Of a DNA stretch of 34,740 nt, positions 15,432 through 24,337 are shown one piece after another. Made by a program: the position numbers and the translations under genes. Source of the DNA: Defluviitaleaceae bacterium. GTDB lineage: Bacteria > Bacillota > Clostridia > Lachnospirales > WQUN01. Numbering within the stretch: the stretch's first letter is position 1; each line of letters begins with the position of its first letter. The stretch is taken from positions 1-34,740 of the forward strand of contig WQVX01000014.1 of assembly GCA_009785615.1 (NCBI GenBank), given 5' to 3'. The notes beneath the pieces are model-generated. The model was not told where the DNA came from, did not search any database, and was given only the letters and a program-made list of their open reading frames with translations.

Positions 15432-15461
15432 TTGATGGGATTCTCTACAGATTTTTAAAAT
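15432..15461 (+). promoter_or_regulatory. Candidate promoter of the GH2 gene
   Basis: TTGATG (15432-15437), an 18-bp spacer and TAAAAT (15456-15461). Transcription would start near 15468, about 35 nt before the ATG at 15503. Confidence 0.45.
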
Positions 15462-15502
15462 TTTACTGGTAGACATGCACAAGTTTTACAAAGGGGTATC
15501 GT

Positions 15503-18500
15503 ATGAAAACATCATTTAATGACAATTGGCAATTTAAACCGGAAGATAAAGAAAATTGGGGTTTTGTGGAAATTCCTCATGATTGGCTGATTTATGATAC
15601 ATATAATCTTTATAAAAGTGGCGTGGGATGCTACCGCAAAACTTTTGACTTAATGGATCTATCCCCGGGGCAAAAAGTAAGTTTACGCTTTGATGGCGTG
15701 TATATGGATAGCAGATTATATATAAACGGCACTTTTGCCGGAGAGTGGAAGAATGGATATACGGCATTCACCCATGATATAACGCCATATATAAAGGTCG
15801 GCAAAAATGAAGTTGTAATGGAAGTTCACTATACGTCCCCTAATTCCCGCTGGTACAGTGGAGCAGGAATTTACCGTGATTGCTGGCTTATTGTTCAAAA
15901 TTCCTCTCATTTTATTCCTGATGGCATATATATTTCCCCCAAAAAAGAAAATAATCACTGGAAAATAAATGTAAAGACTGATGTGAACAGCACCGTTGCT
16001 TACGAAGTTAGGCACAGCATTACAGGAATTGACTTCGAGACATTGCCGGATGGTACTATACTAGTTGAAAATCCGCTGCTATGGGATATAGAAAATCCAA
16101 CTTGCTATACTTTAGAGTCAACGCTTATTGTAGATGGACAAGTGCAAGATTCTTTAAGTACTCGTTTTGGATTTAGAGAAATAGCCTTCTCACCGGAAGA
16201 GGGTTTTATTTTGAATGGGAATCGCGTTCAGATAAACGGAGTATGTCAGCATCATGACTTAGGCGCATTAGGTGCAGCAGTACACAAAGATGCTTTACGC
16301 CGTCAATTAGAAATTTTGCGTGCTATGGGAGTTAATGCTGTACGTACAGCTCATAATCCACCGGCAGAAGTGCTAATGGAACTAACTGACGAAATGGGTT
16401 TTGTAGTAATGAGCGAGCTTACTGATGTCTGGAAACGAAGCAAAACCACTTATGATTATGCAAGATTTTTTGAAGAATGGATAGAAAAAGACGTTGCTGC
16501 TTGGATTCGTCGGGACAGAAATTGTCCTTCCGTTATCATGTGGAGTGTAGGAAATGAAATATATGACACTCACGCAGACTTTGAAGATGGCTCTGCTACA
16601 TTAAAAATGCTAATGAATTTAGTGAAGCTGCACGATCCGGACGGTCATGCTCCGTCTACCCTATGTTCCAACCATATGCTATGGGAAAATACTCAACGTT
16701 GTGCAGATATCATTAAATTGATCGGCTACAATTATGCTGATCATTTATATAAGGATCACCATATAATCCATCCTGACTGGATTATATACGGCGGGGAAAC
16801 TGCCTCAACTGTGCAAAGCAGGGGTGTATATCATTTCCCTTTAAGCAAGTCCATATTAAATGACGATGACCTTCAGTGCTCTGCTTTAGGAAATAGCTCC
16901 ACCAGTTGGGGAGCTAAAAGCACCGAAGCTTGCATTATCGCCCACAAGGAGCCTTCTTTTGTAATGGGTCAGTTTATTTGGACAGGTACAGACTATATTG
17001 GCGAACCTACACCCTATCATACAAAAAGCTCATATTTGGGTCAGATTGATACAGCCGGATTTCCAAAAGACTCTTTTTATATTTTTCAAGCAGCTTGGAC
17101 AAAATCTCCAATGATACACTTGTTTCCATATTGGGACTGGTCTCCGGGGCAGCCTATAGATGTACGCATTTGCTCAAACGCGCACAGTGTAGAATTATTT
17201 CTTAACGGACAATCTTTAGGGGCAAAAAATATTGATTTAACCGCCAATTATATTGTTCCCTATGAAGAAGGTGTAATAAAAGCTGTAGCCTACGACCAAA
17301 ACGGCAATATAGTCGCTGAGGCTCAGCGAGAATCTTTTGGTGACGTGGTAGAACTTGTCATGTCCCATACTAAAATTGGCCAATTAACTTTTACAGAAAT
17401 TAATGGAATAGATTCATTAGGGCGCGTTGTAGAAAATGCAAACAGCCGTGTCAATATATCTGTTACAGGCGGGGAATTGCTGGGGCTGGATAATGGCGAT
17501 TCTACAGACATGGATTCTTACAAAGGAACCGGCAAGCGAATGTTTAACGGAAAACTACTTGCCATAACCAAAGGAAATTGCACTTTAACAGCATCAATTG
17601 ATACAGTGGATATACCTATCCGTAAAATAGAACTCATAAAAGAAGATTGGACAATAACAGCCAAAATTTTCCCGGAAAATACCACCTGTCATGATTTGCA
17701 ATGGAGATTATCTGATGCCGCCGGAATAGACAGTCCATTAGGCATGGTATCCCCAAATGGAAAAACTGCTATTATCTCACCTAAAGGTGATGGAGAGGTT
17801 TATATCAGGTGCGCCACTAACAATGGTCGTGATCATATAAGTTTAATTTCTGCTTTACCATTTGAAATAAGTGGATATGGTATGCCGTTTTTAAACCCAT
17901 ATCAATTTATATCCGGTGGACTGTATAATGCAAGTAACGTCCCTATGACCAATGGTAACGAACGCGGCATAGCCACTTTACGTGATGGGGAAAGCCATGT
18001 GGGTTTTGTTGATCTTGATTTTGGGTCATATGGTTCTGATGAGTTAACATTATGGCTATTTCCGCTAGAAAAAAATCCTTTTCAAATAGAAATATGGAAG
18101 GGTATGCCCAAGGAAGGCCGGCAGATATGTGTAGTTACTTATGATAAAGGTTCCATATGGAACACATATCAAGAAGTAACTTATAAGTTGCCGGAAAGGC
18201 TTTGTGGTGTAGTAACTTTGTGCTTTATATTTAAGCAAAAAGTTCATATCAAAGGCTTCCAATTTTTAGCTTACGAAAAAGCTTTTGAAAAAATCAATTT
18301 TAATGAAAATGACAGCATTTATGGAGATTCATTTAATGTAACTTACGATGGAATTGAAAACATTGGCAATAACGTAACAATAACCTTTAAAGAAATGGAT
18401 TTTGGAGAAAAAGGCGCAAAAGCCATTGAGTTATGTAGGCGTACACAACAAGATAAAAATAGTATCCGTATATTATTTACAGATGCAGATGGCAAAGAAT

Positions 18501-18646
18501 ATATTAACACTGTAACATTGCTACCTGTCGATGACTACGAAAGTGTATGCTTCCCGCTGGATACAGGCTTTTATGGTAAAGGAACAGTATCATTTATTCT
18601 TCTGCCGGGCTGTAATATTGACTTAACTTGGTTTAGATTTTTTTAA
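15503..18646 (+). CDS. Glycoside hydrolase family 2 (beta-galactosidase-like), 1047 aa
   Basis: Retaining exo-glycosidase of family GH2. The N-terminal jelly-roll (about 1-135) carries VEIPHDWLI and GAGIYRDCWL; an immunoglobulin-like domain (140-225) and the TIM barrel (230-520) follow. The acid/base is E352 in WSVGNEI and the nucleophile E432 in IYGGETAS. NGVCQHHDLGALG and VNAVRTAHNPP are family landmarks. After the barrel come a DUF4982-like domain (about 555-615) and a GH2 C-terminal domain with LLGLDNGDSTDMDSYKG. The last roughly 300 residues read as two CBM6-like beta domains (VHIKGFQFLAYEKAFEKI ends the first). There is no signal peptide, so it should act in the cytoplasm on sugars from the divergent importer. 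The start is ATG at 15503 after AAAGGGG. Substrate may be a beta-galactoside or a related linkage. Confidence 0.93.
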   Translation: MKTSFNDNWQFKPEDKENWGFVEIPHDWLIYDTYNLYKSGVGCYRKTFDLMDLSPGQKVSLRFDGVYMDSRLYINGTFAGEWKNGYTAFTHDITPYIKVGKNEVVMEVHYTSPNSRWYSGAGIYRDCWLIVQNSSHFIPDGIYISPKKENNHWKINVKTDVNSTVAYEVRHSITGIDFETLPDGTILVENPLLWDIENPTCYTLESTLIVDGQVQDSLSTRFGFREIAFSPEEGFILNGNRVQINGVCQHHDLGALGAAVHKDALRRQLEILRAMGVNAVRTAHNPPAEVLMELTDEMGFVVMSELTDVWKRSKTTYDYARFFEEWIEKDVAAWIRRDRNCPSVIMWSVGNEIYDTHADFEDGSATLKMLMNLVKLHDPDGHAPSTLCSNHMLWENTQRCADIIKLIGYNYADHLYKDHHIIHPDWIIYGGETASTVQSRGVYHFPLSKSILNDDDLQCSALGNSSTSWGAKSTEACIIAHKEPSFVMGQFIWTGTDYIGEPTPYHTKSSYLGQIDTAGFPKDSFYIFQAAWTKSPMIHLFPYWDWSPGQPIDVRICSNAHSVELFLNGQSLGAKNIDLTANYIVPYEEGVIKAVAYDQNGNIVAEAQRESFGDVVELVMSHTKIGQLTFTEINGIDSLGRVVENANSRVNISVTGGELLGLDNGDSTDMDSYKGTGKRMFNGKLLAITKGNCTLTASIDTVDIPIRKIELIKEDWTITAKIFPENTTCHDLQWRLSDAAGIDSPLGMVSPNGKTAIISPKGDGEVYIRCATNNGRDHISLISALPFEISGYGMPFLNPYQFISGGLYNASNVPMTNGNERGIATLRDGESHVGFVDLDFGSYGSDELTLWLFPLEKNPFQIEIWKGMPKEGRQICVVTYDKGSIWNTYQEVTYKLPERLCGVVTLCFIFKQKVHIKGFQFLAYEKAFEKINFNENDSIYGDSFNVTYDGIENIGNNVTITFKEMDFGEKGAKAIELCRRTQQDKNSIRILFTDADGKEYINTVTLLPVDDYESVCFPLDTGFYGKGTVSFILLPGCNIDLTWFRFF

Positions 18647-18662
18647 GAACTCAGGGCATAAC

Positions 18663-18712
18663 AAAATCATTATAAAACCCATACCTATAATCAAAGTTTG
18701 GTGAATGATTTT
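18663..18712. terminator. Weak hairpin between convergent GH2 and DUF512 genes
   Basis: Arms AAAATCATT (18663-18671) and AATGATTTT (18704-18712), 9 perfect pairs around a 32-nt loop. There is no proper T-tract on either side. It is the only stem in this 78-bp gap that could end the two convergent transcripts. Confidence 0.3.
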
Positions 18713-18724
18713 GGTTCATCGAAC

Positions 18725-19984
18725 TCATATTATTTGTATGGGGATGCCTAGCTTCTGTTCAATCTCTTCACGGTGCATGTCATCCAAAGTATATTCAATA
18801 AATTTACTTTCAGTTCTAAACATATTTTGCGGCAAAAGTAAACGTGTACATCCATCTTGATGAGCTTTTTCTTTTACTTGCTCAATAACGTCTTTTCCGG
18901 TTAATAATCCGCTGGTTGTGACATTAGAGCCAAAAAAATTATTTTGTACAGAATATACCTTTACTTGCCCCGGGATGTTGGCAGCCAATTTTTCTATCAA
19001 ATTTTTAGCTGCTTCTCCTGTTACTAAGCCAATAATTCCGTCTATCTGCTTCATTTTTGGTTTAATAGAATTCACAAATTCTCGTTCAAATAAAGCCCAC
19101 ATACCTACGCCGTTTTCCAACTGAGGAAAATCCTCATAATATTTGTAAGGTGGCATAGGTAAGTTAGCTTTTATATACCATTCATCAGCGCAGAATACAA
19201 ATGAAGTTCCACGCTCCTTTTGGATATGAGCCTGCCATTTTTCAACCTGATTTATCACTTTTTTTGCATCTTCTTGCAGAAATGGCTCTAGGACGTGCAA
19301 ACCTTCTCTATATTTGGTAAGTCCAACAGGTACTACAGATAAGCTTGATGCTTTAGAGCCTATATTCAACAATGCACTAATGGTTTTGTCTAAAGCACCT
19401 CCGTCATTGATGCCTTTGCATAACACTATCTGAAAATGCATGGTTATACCGGCGTCATTAAATTTCTTCAAATATTCAAAAAGATCATCAGGATTAGAAT
19501 TGTTTAGCATCTTGCGTCGCAAAGCGAGATCTGCCGCATGTACAGAAATATGCATAGGTGACAAATGATAATGAATTATACGCTCTGCTTCTGCTTGGTC
19601 TATATTAGTAAGCGTAACATAATTTCCCATTAAAAAAGATAAACGAAAATCATCATCTTTAAAGTATAAGGATTTACGCATTTTTTTAGGCAATTGATCA
19701 ACAAAACAAAAAATGCAACGATTGTGGCAAGATTTAGCCTGATCCATTAAACCTGATTCAAATATTAAGCCAATGTCATCAGCTTCTTCTTTTTCTATAT
19801 CTAACTCCCAAATTTCACCGTTAGGTTTTTCTATTTCAAGAAGAAGTTCCTCTTCTTGAATCATAAAACGATAGTCTAAAACATCAATAATTTTTTGGCC
19901 ATTTATCGTAAGTAGCATGTCTCCCGGCTCTATTTCCAGTTGATTTGCTATGCTGCCGGATTCTACATCTTTGATTTTATGCAT
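18725..19984 (-). CDS. DUF512 family PDZ/radical-SAM-like protein, 419 aa
   Basis: Conserved protein of Firmicutes and cyanobacteria, function unknown. Residues about 1-65 form a PDZ-like domain (SGSIANQLEIEPGDMLLTIN). A CxxxCxxC cluster follows at C86, C90 and C93 (CHNRCIFCFVDQLPKKMRKS), radical-SAM-like, then HISVHAADLALRRKMLNN and the C-terminal DUF512 part ending near KLGIPIQII. The start is ATG at 19984 with GAGGAG 6 nt upstream; longer in-frame reading to 20014 would begin only 17 bp from uvrC and lacks a site. Third gene of the yifB-uvrC operon (46-bp gap). In Clostridia this family often sits beside the GTPase gene der; that is not so here. Confidence 0.93.
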   Translation of the reverse strand: MHKIKDVESGSIANQLEIEPGDMLLTINGQKIIDVLDYRFMIQEEELLLEIEKPNGEIWELDIEKEEADDIGLIFESGLMDQAKSCHNRCIFCFVDQLPKKMRKSLYFKDDDFRLSFLMGNYVTLTNIDQAEAERIIHYHLSPMHISVHAADLALRRKMLNNSNPDDLFEYLKKFNDAGITMHFQIVLCKGINDGGALDKTISALLNIGSKASSLSVVPVGLTKYREGLHVLEPFLQEDAKKVINQVEKWQAHIQKERGTSFVFCADEWYIKANLPMPPYKYYEDFPQLENGVGMWALFEREFVNSIKPKMKQIDGIIGLVTGEAAKNLIEKLAANIPGQVKVYSVQNNFFGSNVTTSGLLTGKDVIEQVKEKAHQDGCTRLLLPQNMFRTESKFIEYTLDDMHREEIEQKLGIPIQII

Positions 19985-20030
19985 TTGTATCTCCTCTAAA
20001 ATCTCTATGAACAAGTTCTAACTTTCACAG

Positions 20031-21887
20031 CTACGGCGAACGAAAAAAGTTATACACTGCTTCTGCTGATTTTTGATTCATAGTATCCACCAGTGCAAGT
20101 TCTTCTATTGAAGCACGTCGTATTGGATCTATTCCTTTAAAATGGCGCATTAATGCTTTGCGCCTTGTTGGCCCTATACCCGTTATATCGTCCAATACAG
20201 ATCTTACTTGAGAATCTGCACGCAGCTTGCGATGATATTCTAGTGCAAAACGATGAACTTCGTCCTGAATGCGAGTAATTAGCCTAAAGCCTTCACTATT
20301 ACGAGGCATGGATATTTCAACATCCTGATATATTAATCCTCTCGTTCTGTGTCTATCATCTTTTACCATTCCACAAACAGGAATGGATATGCCCATTTGT
20401 ATCAGAACCTCTTCTGCCGCATGAACCTGTCCCTTGCCACCGTCAATCATTAATAAATCCGGTAGCTTAGAAAACTTTCCTTCTTCTTTTTCTTTTTGTT
20501 CATTTAAGTATCGTTTAAACCGCCTGGTGATTATTTCTTCCATACTAGCGTAGTCGTTGGGGCCGTGTACCCCTTTTATTTTAAATTTGCGATAATCACT
20601 ATTTTTAGATTTGCCATCTTCAAATACAACCATAGATCCAACAGATTCAAAGCCCTGGATATTGGAAATATCGTAAGCTTCTATTCTGGCAGGAGGTTCA
20701 GATAACTGTAAAGCCTCTGCTAATTCGCTTATAGCAGATTGGTTGCGGGTAGCTTCTCGCTTTATATGCATACCAAATTGCTCCATTGTAAGATCTGCAT
20801 TACGAACAGCCAATTGCAACAGTTGATGTTTTTCACCTTTTTGTGGAACAGTGATATGAACCCGCTGCCCCTTTAATTGAGTCAGCCAGTTAGAAATATT
20901 TTCGCGGTCGCTTGGAGCTTGAACGATAACCAATTCTTTAGGTATGAAGGCGGCCTCACCATAAAATTGTTTGATAAAAGCCTCAAGGATATCTTCGTTA
21001 GGGAAATTTTGCGGGGTGTTTTGCATCATAAAATGTTCCCGCCCAATCATTTTGCCATTGCGCACAAAAAAGACCTGTACTAAAGATTCATCATCTTTAC
21101 GAGCCAAGGCTATTACGTCTCTATCGTCTCCGGATGTATTTTCAGCTTTCTGCTTTTCGGTCAACATTTTAAGTGCTTGAAGTAAATCGCGTAATTCTGC
21201 GGCTTTTTCAAACTCAAGTGCTTCTGAATGAGCCTCCATTTTTTGAGATAGTTTTTCTACTACAGGTGCTATCTTCCCTTGTATAAGAGATATAGCTTCA
21301 TTTATCATCTGCTGATATTCTTCTTCTGCGATGTAACGGTGGCAAGGAGCCTTGCAATGACCTATATGATACTGTAAGCAAGGCCGCCCTTTGTCATAAT
21401 CTCGTGGAAATCTACGGTGGCAACGGCGCAAAGGCCATATATCATGGATTAAATTCAAAATTTCCCGTATTCTGTCTCCGCTTGGATAGGGGCCAAAGAA
21501 TTTTCCTGTTTTACCACGTTTTTGATCCCGTTGGTGGGCATAGACTATACGAGGCAAACGCTCTTCGGTAACTTTAATATATGGATAGGCTTTATTGTCT
21601 TTTAGGCGAATATTATATTTTGGGGTGTGCTGCTTGATTAAATTGCATTCTAAAATAATGGCTTCTACTTCGTTATCAGTAACGATATATTCAAAATGAG
21701 TTATATGAGTTACCATGCTACGGACTTTAGGATCTGAGGCAGCAGTAGAAGAGCGAAAATAACTACGCACCCGGTTACGAAGGTTAATCGCTTTACCTAC
21801 ATAAATGACATGATTGCTCTCATCCTTCATCAAGTAGACACCGGGCTTGGAAGGAAGTTTTTTTAGCTCATCCGGGATTGAGAACAT
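20031..21887 (-). CDS. uvrC: Excinuclease ABC subunit C
   Basis: Nucleotide excision repair endonuclease that makes both incisions after UvrAB loads on damage. Domains in order: GIY-YIG nuclease (1-95) with GVYLMKDESNHVIYVGKA; a Cys-rich region (CHRRF, CLQYHIGHCKAPCHRY); UVR domain (about 205-240, EALEFEKAAELRDLLQAL) for UvrB contact; RNase H-like domain (EAYDISNIQGFESVGSMVVF; LLMIDGGKGQV); and C-terminal helix-hairpin-helix (DDITGIGPTRRKALMRHF). 618 residues is the normal length and nothing is missing. ATG at 21887 with AGGAGG 5 nt before it. It lies 18 bp downstream of yifB. Confidence 0.98.
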   Translation of the reverse strand: MFSIPDELKKLPSKPGVYLMKDESNHVIYVGKAINLRNRVRSYFRSSTAASDPKVRSMVTHITHFEYIVTDNEVEAIILECNLIKQHTPKYNIRLKDNKAYPYIKVTEERLPRIVYAHQRDQKRGKTGKFFGPYPSGDRIREILNLIHDIWPLRRCHRRFPRDYDKGRPCLQYHIGHCKAPCHRYIAEEEYQQMINEAISLIQGKIAPVVEKLSQKMEAHSEALEFEKAAELRDLLQALKMLTEKQKAENTSGDDRDVIALARKDDESLVQVFFVRNGKMIGREHFMMQNTPQNFPNEDILEAFIKQFYGEAAFIPKELVIVQAPSDRENISNWLTQLKGQRVHITVPQKGEKHQLLQLAVRNADLTMEQFGMHIKREATRNQSAISELAEALQLSEPPARIEAYDISNIQGFESVGSMVVFEDGKSKNSDYRKFKIKGVHGPNDYASMEEIITRRFKRYLNEQKEKEEGKFSKLPDLLMIDGGKGQVHAAEEVLIQMGISIPVCGMVKDDRHRTRGLIYQDVEISMPRNSEGFRLITRIQDEVHRFALEYHRKLRADSQVRSVLDDITGIGPTRRKALMRHFKGIDPIRRASIEELALVDTMNQKSAEAVYNFFRSP

Positions 21888-21905
21888 TACAGCCTCCTAA
21901 TTACA

Positions 21906-23441
21906 CTACCAATATTTACGGTCAAGGCTACGATATGACAAAGCCTCAGTTAAATGCATTACATTAATATTTTTTGCTTCTTCCAGGTCTGCTATGGTAC
22001 GAGCCAATTTTAATATTTTGTGGTAAGCTCTGGCACTTAGCCCCAAATTATCAAATGCTTGCCGGATAAGCTCTTTTTCTGTAGATCCCAAAGGGCAGAA
22101 GTGATCTACCATTGGGGCAGTCATTTGGGCATTGTTTCGGATATTTGCTTGTTGGACATTAGAAAAGCGTGCTTGCTGGATAGCATGGGATTTAATCACC
22201 CGGGCTTTAATATCCGCAGAAGATTCACCTCTTGCTTGCTCCATATCTTTGTACTCAAGATTAGCAGCCTCTACCTGGATATCTATGCGATCCAGCAAAG
22301 GGCCGGAAACTTTACGCAGGTATTTTTCAATTTCATTTTGGGTACAGTTGCATTTTTTAACATCGCCGGAAGCTCCCCAATATCCGCAAGGGCAAGGGTT
22401 CATAGAAGCTAACATCATAAAAGCACTAGGATATGTAAGTGTTCCGTAGGCTCTTGAAATTGTTACTTCTCCATCTTCCAAGGGCTGGCGAAGGATCTCC
22501 AAAGTTCTTTTTTGAAATTCCGGCAATTCATCTAAAAACAGTATTCCATTGTGTGCCAAGCTGATTTCACCGGGCATGGGGACGCGCCCACCACCTGTTA
22601 ACGCCATGGAAGAAGCCGTATGATGAGGCGCACGAAAAGGCCGTTCAGTTATCCGTGCCTGTCGCTGGTTAAGCAGTCCGGCAATGCTATATATTTTTGT
22701 GATTTCCAAGCTTTCGTCAATAGTTAAGTCCGGCATGATGGTGGGCATACGATGAGCCAACATTGTTTTTCCCGCTCCGGGCGGGCCAATAATTAATACA
22801 TTGTGATACCCGGCCGCCGCTACTTCCAAGGAACGTTTTACAAACAACTGACCTTTTACATCTGCAAAATCTACATTATAATTAGGTACATCACAACTTG
22901 AAGAAGGTACTGCTCTTGCTATGGCTTTCCCCTTTTGAGAAAAGTGGTTAACTATTTCCATTAAGTAAGATGCAGGTAAAACGATCATGCCATTTACTAA
23001 AGCAGCTTCTGACCCGTTATCTTTTGGAACACAGCAATTATCTATGCCGTAAGATTTAGCAGCTAAAATCATTGGCAATACTCCATTAACAGATCTTACA
23101 GATCCATCAAGAGACAATTCGCCGGTAAAAAATATATTTTGTACATCTTCCTGTTTTAATACACCCATACATACTAAAATTCCTATAGCAATGGGTAAAT
23201 CAAAAGCGGGGCCTACTTTACGAATATCTGCCGGAGCCAAATTAACTGTAATTCGTTTAACCGGAAAAGGAAGCCCGGCATTACGGATGGCTGTACGTAC
23301 GCGCTCCCTGGACTCCTTTACAGCAGAGTCCGGCAGTCCTACAATGTCAAAAGCCTGCAGTCCTTGATTAACATCTACTTCTACATGAACAAGATATCCA
23401 TCCACTCCAAGGACGGCAGCACTGGTGACTTTAGCAAGCAT
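21906..23441 (-). CDS. comM: YifB/ComM family Mg-chelatase-like AAA+ ATPase, 511 aa
   Basis: Homologue of ComM, a hexameric helicase that promotes branch migration during natural transformation; in Firmicutes the role is untested and the name YifB is used. An N-terminal Lon-protease-like fold (1-165; GLPDSAVKESRERVRTAIRN) is followed by the AAA+ domain with Walker A GPPGAGKT (219-226) and Walker B GILFLDE (299-305), TASSMALTGGGRVPMPGE, a Cys-rich zinc-binding-like insert (NPCPCGYWG, KKCNCTQNEIEKYL), arginine finger region GPLLDRID and a C-terminal helical domain. Complete. ATG at 23441 with AGGAGGA upstream; first gene of the operon with uvrC and DUF512. Confidence 0.96.
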   Translation of the reverse strand: MLAKVTSAAVLGVDGYLVHVEVDVNQGLQAFDIVGLPDSAVKESRERVRTAIRNAGLPFPVKRITVNLAPADIRKVGPAFDLPIAIGILVCMGVLKQEDVQNIFFTGELSLDGSVRSVNGVLPMILAAKSYGIDNCCVPKDNGSEAALVNGMIVLPASYLMEIVNHFSQKGKAIARAVPSSSCDVPNYNVDFADVKGQLFVKRSLEVAAAGYHNVLIIGPPGAGKTMLAHRMPTIMPDLTIDESLEITKIYSIAGLLNQRQARITERPFRAPHHTASSMALTGGGRVPMPGEISLAHNGILFLDELPEFQKRTLEILRQPLEDGEVTISRAYGTLTYPSAFMMLASMNPCPCGYWGASGDVKKCNCTQNEIEKYLRKVSGPLLDRIDIQVEAANLEYKDMEQARGESSADIKARVIKSHAIQQARFSNVQQANIRNNAQMTAPMVDHFCPLGSTEKELIRQAFDNLGLSARAYHKILKLARTIADLEEAKNINVMHLTEALSYRSLDRKYW

Positions 23442-23470
23442 TTACTATTCCTCCTTTGTTTTCGCAATGA

Positions 23471-23500
23471 AGTATACCATAGATAATTTCAAAATAACAA
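23471..23500 (-). promoter_or_regulatory. Promoter of the yifB-uvrC-DUF512 operon
   Basis: On the - strand TTGTTA (23500-23495), an 18-bp spacer and TATACT (23476-23471) preceded by TGG, an extended -10. The start falls near 23464, giving a leader of about 22 nt that contains the ribosome binding site. Confidence 0.7.
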
Positions 23501-23526
23501 TTGTGGTTACATCATATTTGTTGCAC

Positions 23527-23563
23527 AAAAAAATCAAGTGACTTGTTTTTTGTCACTTGATTT
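23527..23563 (-). terminator. Terminator of the CAP-domain gene, copy 2 of a repeated element
   Basis: A 12-bp stem (23531-23542 with 23552-23563; AAATCAAGTGAC arm) with a T-rich 9-nt loop and seven T on the - strand, 22 bp after the stop at 23586. It matches 4263-4299 except for one paired G-C to A-T change in the stem and a few flanking bases. Confidence 0.85.
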
Positions 23564-23585
23564 AGGTAGTTCACTGAATTATTGT

Positions 23586-24287
23586 TTAATATTCGTAAGT
23601 CCAGCCTCTTTCATTTCTTATCCGTTCAAGTTCGCTTTGGCGATGTTCTGCCCTTTGCTCAAGCGTTCTTGCTCTATGAGATGCTCTTTCATTTGGGAGT
23701 GATGCCATAGTTAAATTAAGCCTTCCCCTACCATTTGATTGTATGCTAAACCCAATGCCAATATAATAATATGTTGGATTCATTATAAAATAATGGGTCA
23801 GCTCATTTGATAATATTGAATCTACAATTTCGTGTACACGTTGCGGAGTTAATTCTCCTTCGATCCAATGGCTTGAAGAATGGCTGGATGTTACTTTTGT
23901 TCTGCTAACACCCATCCATCTATCATGTCTTTGTTGGTGCGTTCTTCCATCCGAGGCAGCATTACGTCCAAAATTGTTGTTGCGCATGTCTAAACTGTGT
24001 TCTATAGCAATAACTGTTGCAGGGGCATAAATTGCATAAGGATGTACTCCATACAGCTCCCTCTCAGTATTGATTTTGTCCAAAAACCACTGCTCTATTT
24101 CAAAGAAGTTAAAGTCATATTCTCTCAAATCTAATGGAGGTATATGAAATGGAACAGTAATCTCTATTGTGTTTGTTTCTGTAACTTGCTCTCCGGCATT
24201 TGCATAAGTAACAATTACGCTGTTCATAAATACAGCACACAACAGCAGTATGAACATAAAGGGTTTGCAAAAAAATTTTGAAAGCAT
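23586..24287 (-). CDS. Secreted CAP-superfamily (SCP/YkwD-like) protein, 233 aa
   Basis: Exported protein with a signal peptide (basic MLSKFFCKPF, hydrophobic FILLLCAVFMNSVIV, likely cleavage after TYANA at about 31). Residues 62-197 match the CAP fold: FLDKINTERELYGVHPYAI opens helix 1, EHSLDMRNNN carries His97, GRTHQQRHDRW carries the second His region, and YIGIGFSIQSNGRGRLNLTM is the closing strand. The acidic partner residues of CAP proteins are not all obvious, so activity is uncertain. The C-terminal 35 residues form an unusual Arg/Glu-rich helix (RARTLEQRAEHRQSELERIR). ATG at 24287, 8 nt after AGGAG. It lies 50 bp behind the PRiA4-like gene on the same strand. Bacterial CAP roles are largely unknown. 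Confidence 0.85.
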   Translation of the reverse strand: MLSKFFCKPFMFILLLCAVFMNSVIVTYANAGEQVTETNTIEITVPFHIPPLDLREYDFNFFEIEQWFLDKINTERELYGVHPYAIYAPATVIAIEHSLDMRNNNFGRNAASDGRTHQQRHDRWMGVSRTKVTSSHSSSHWIEGELTPQRVHEIVDSILSNELTHYFIMNPTYYYIGIGFSIQSNGRGRLNLTMASLPNERASHRARTLEQRAEHRQSELERIRNERGWTYEY

Positions 24288-24337
24288 TTATAAATCTCCT
24301 CTCAGAAGCTGCGAATCCAACGAAAGCAGGTAAATAT

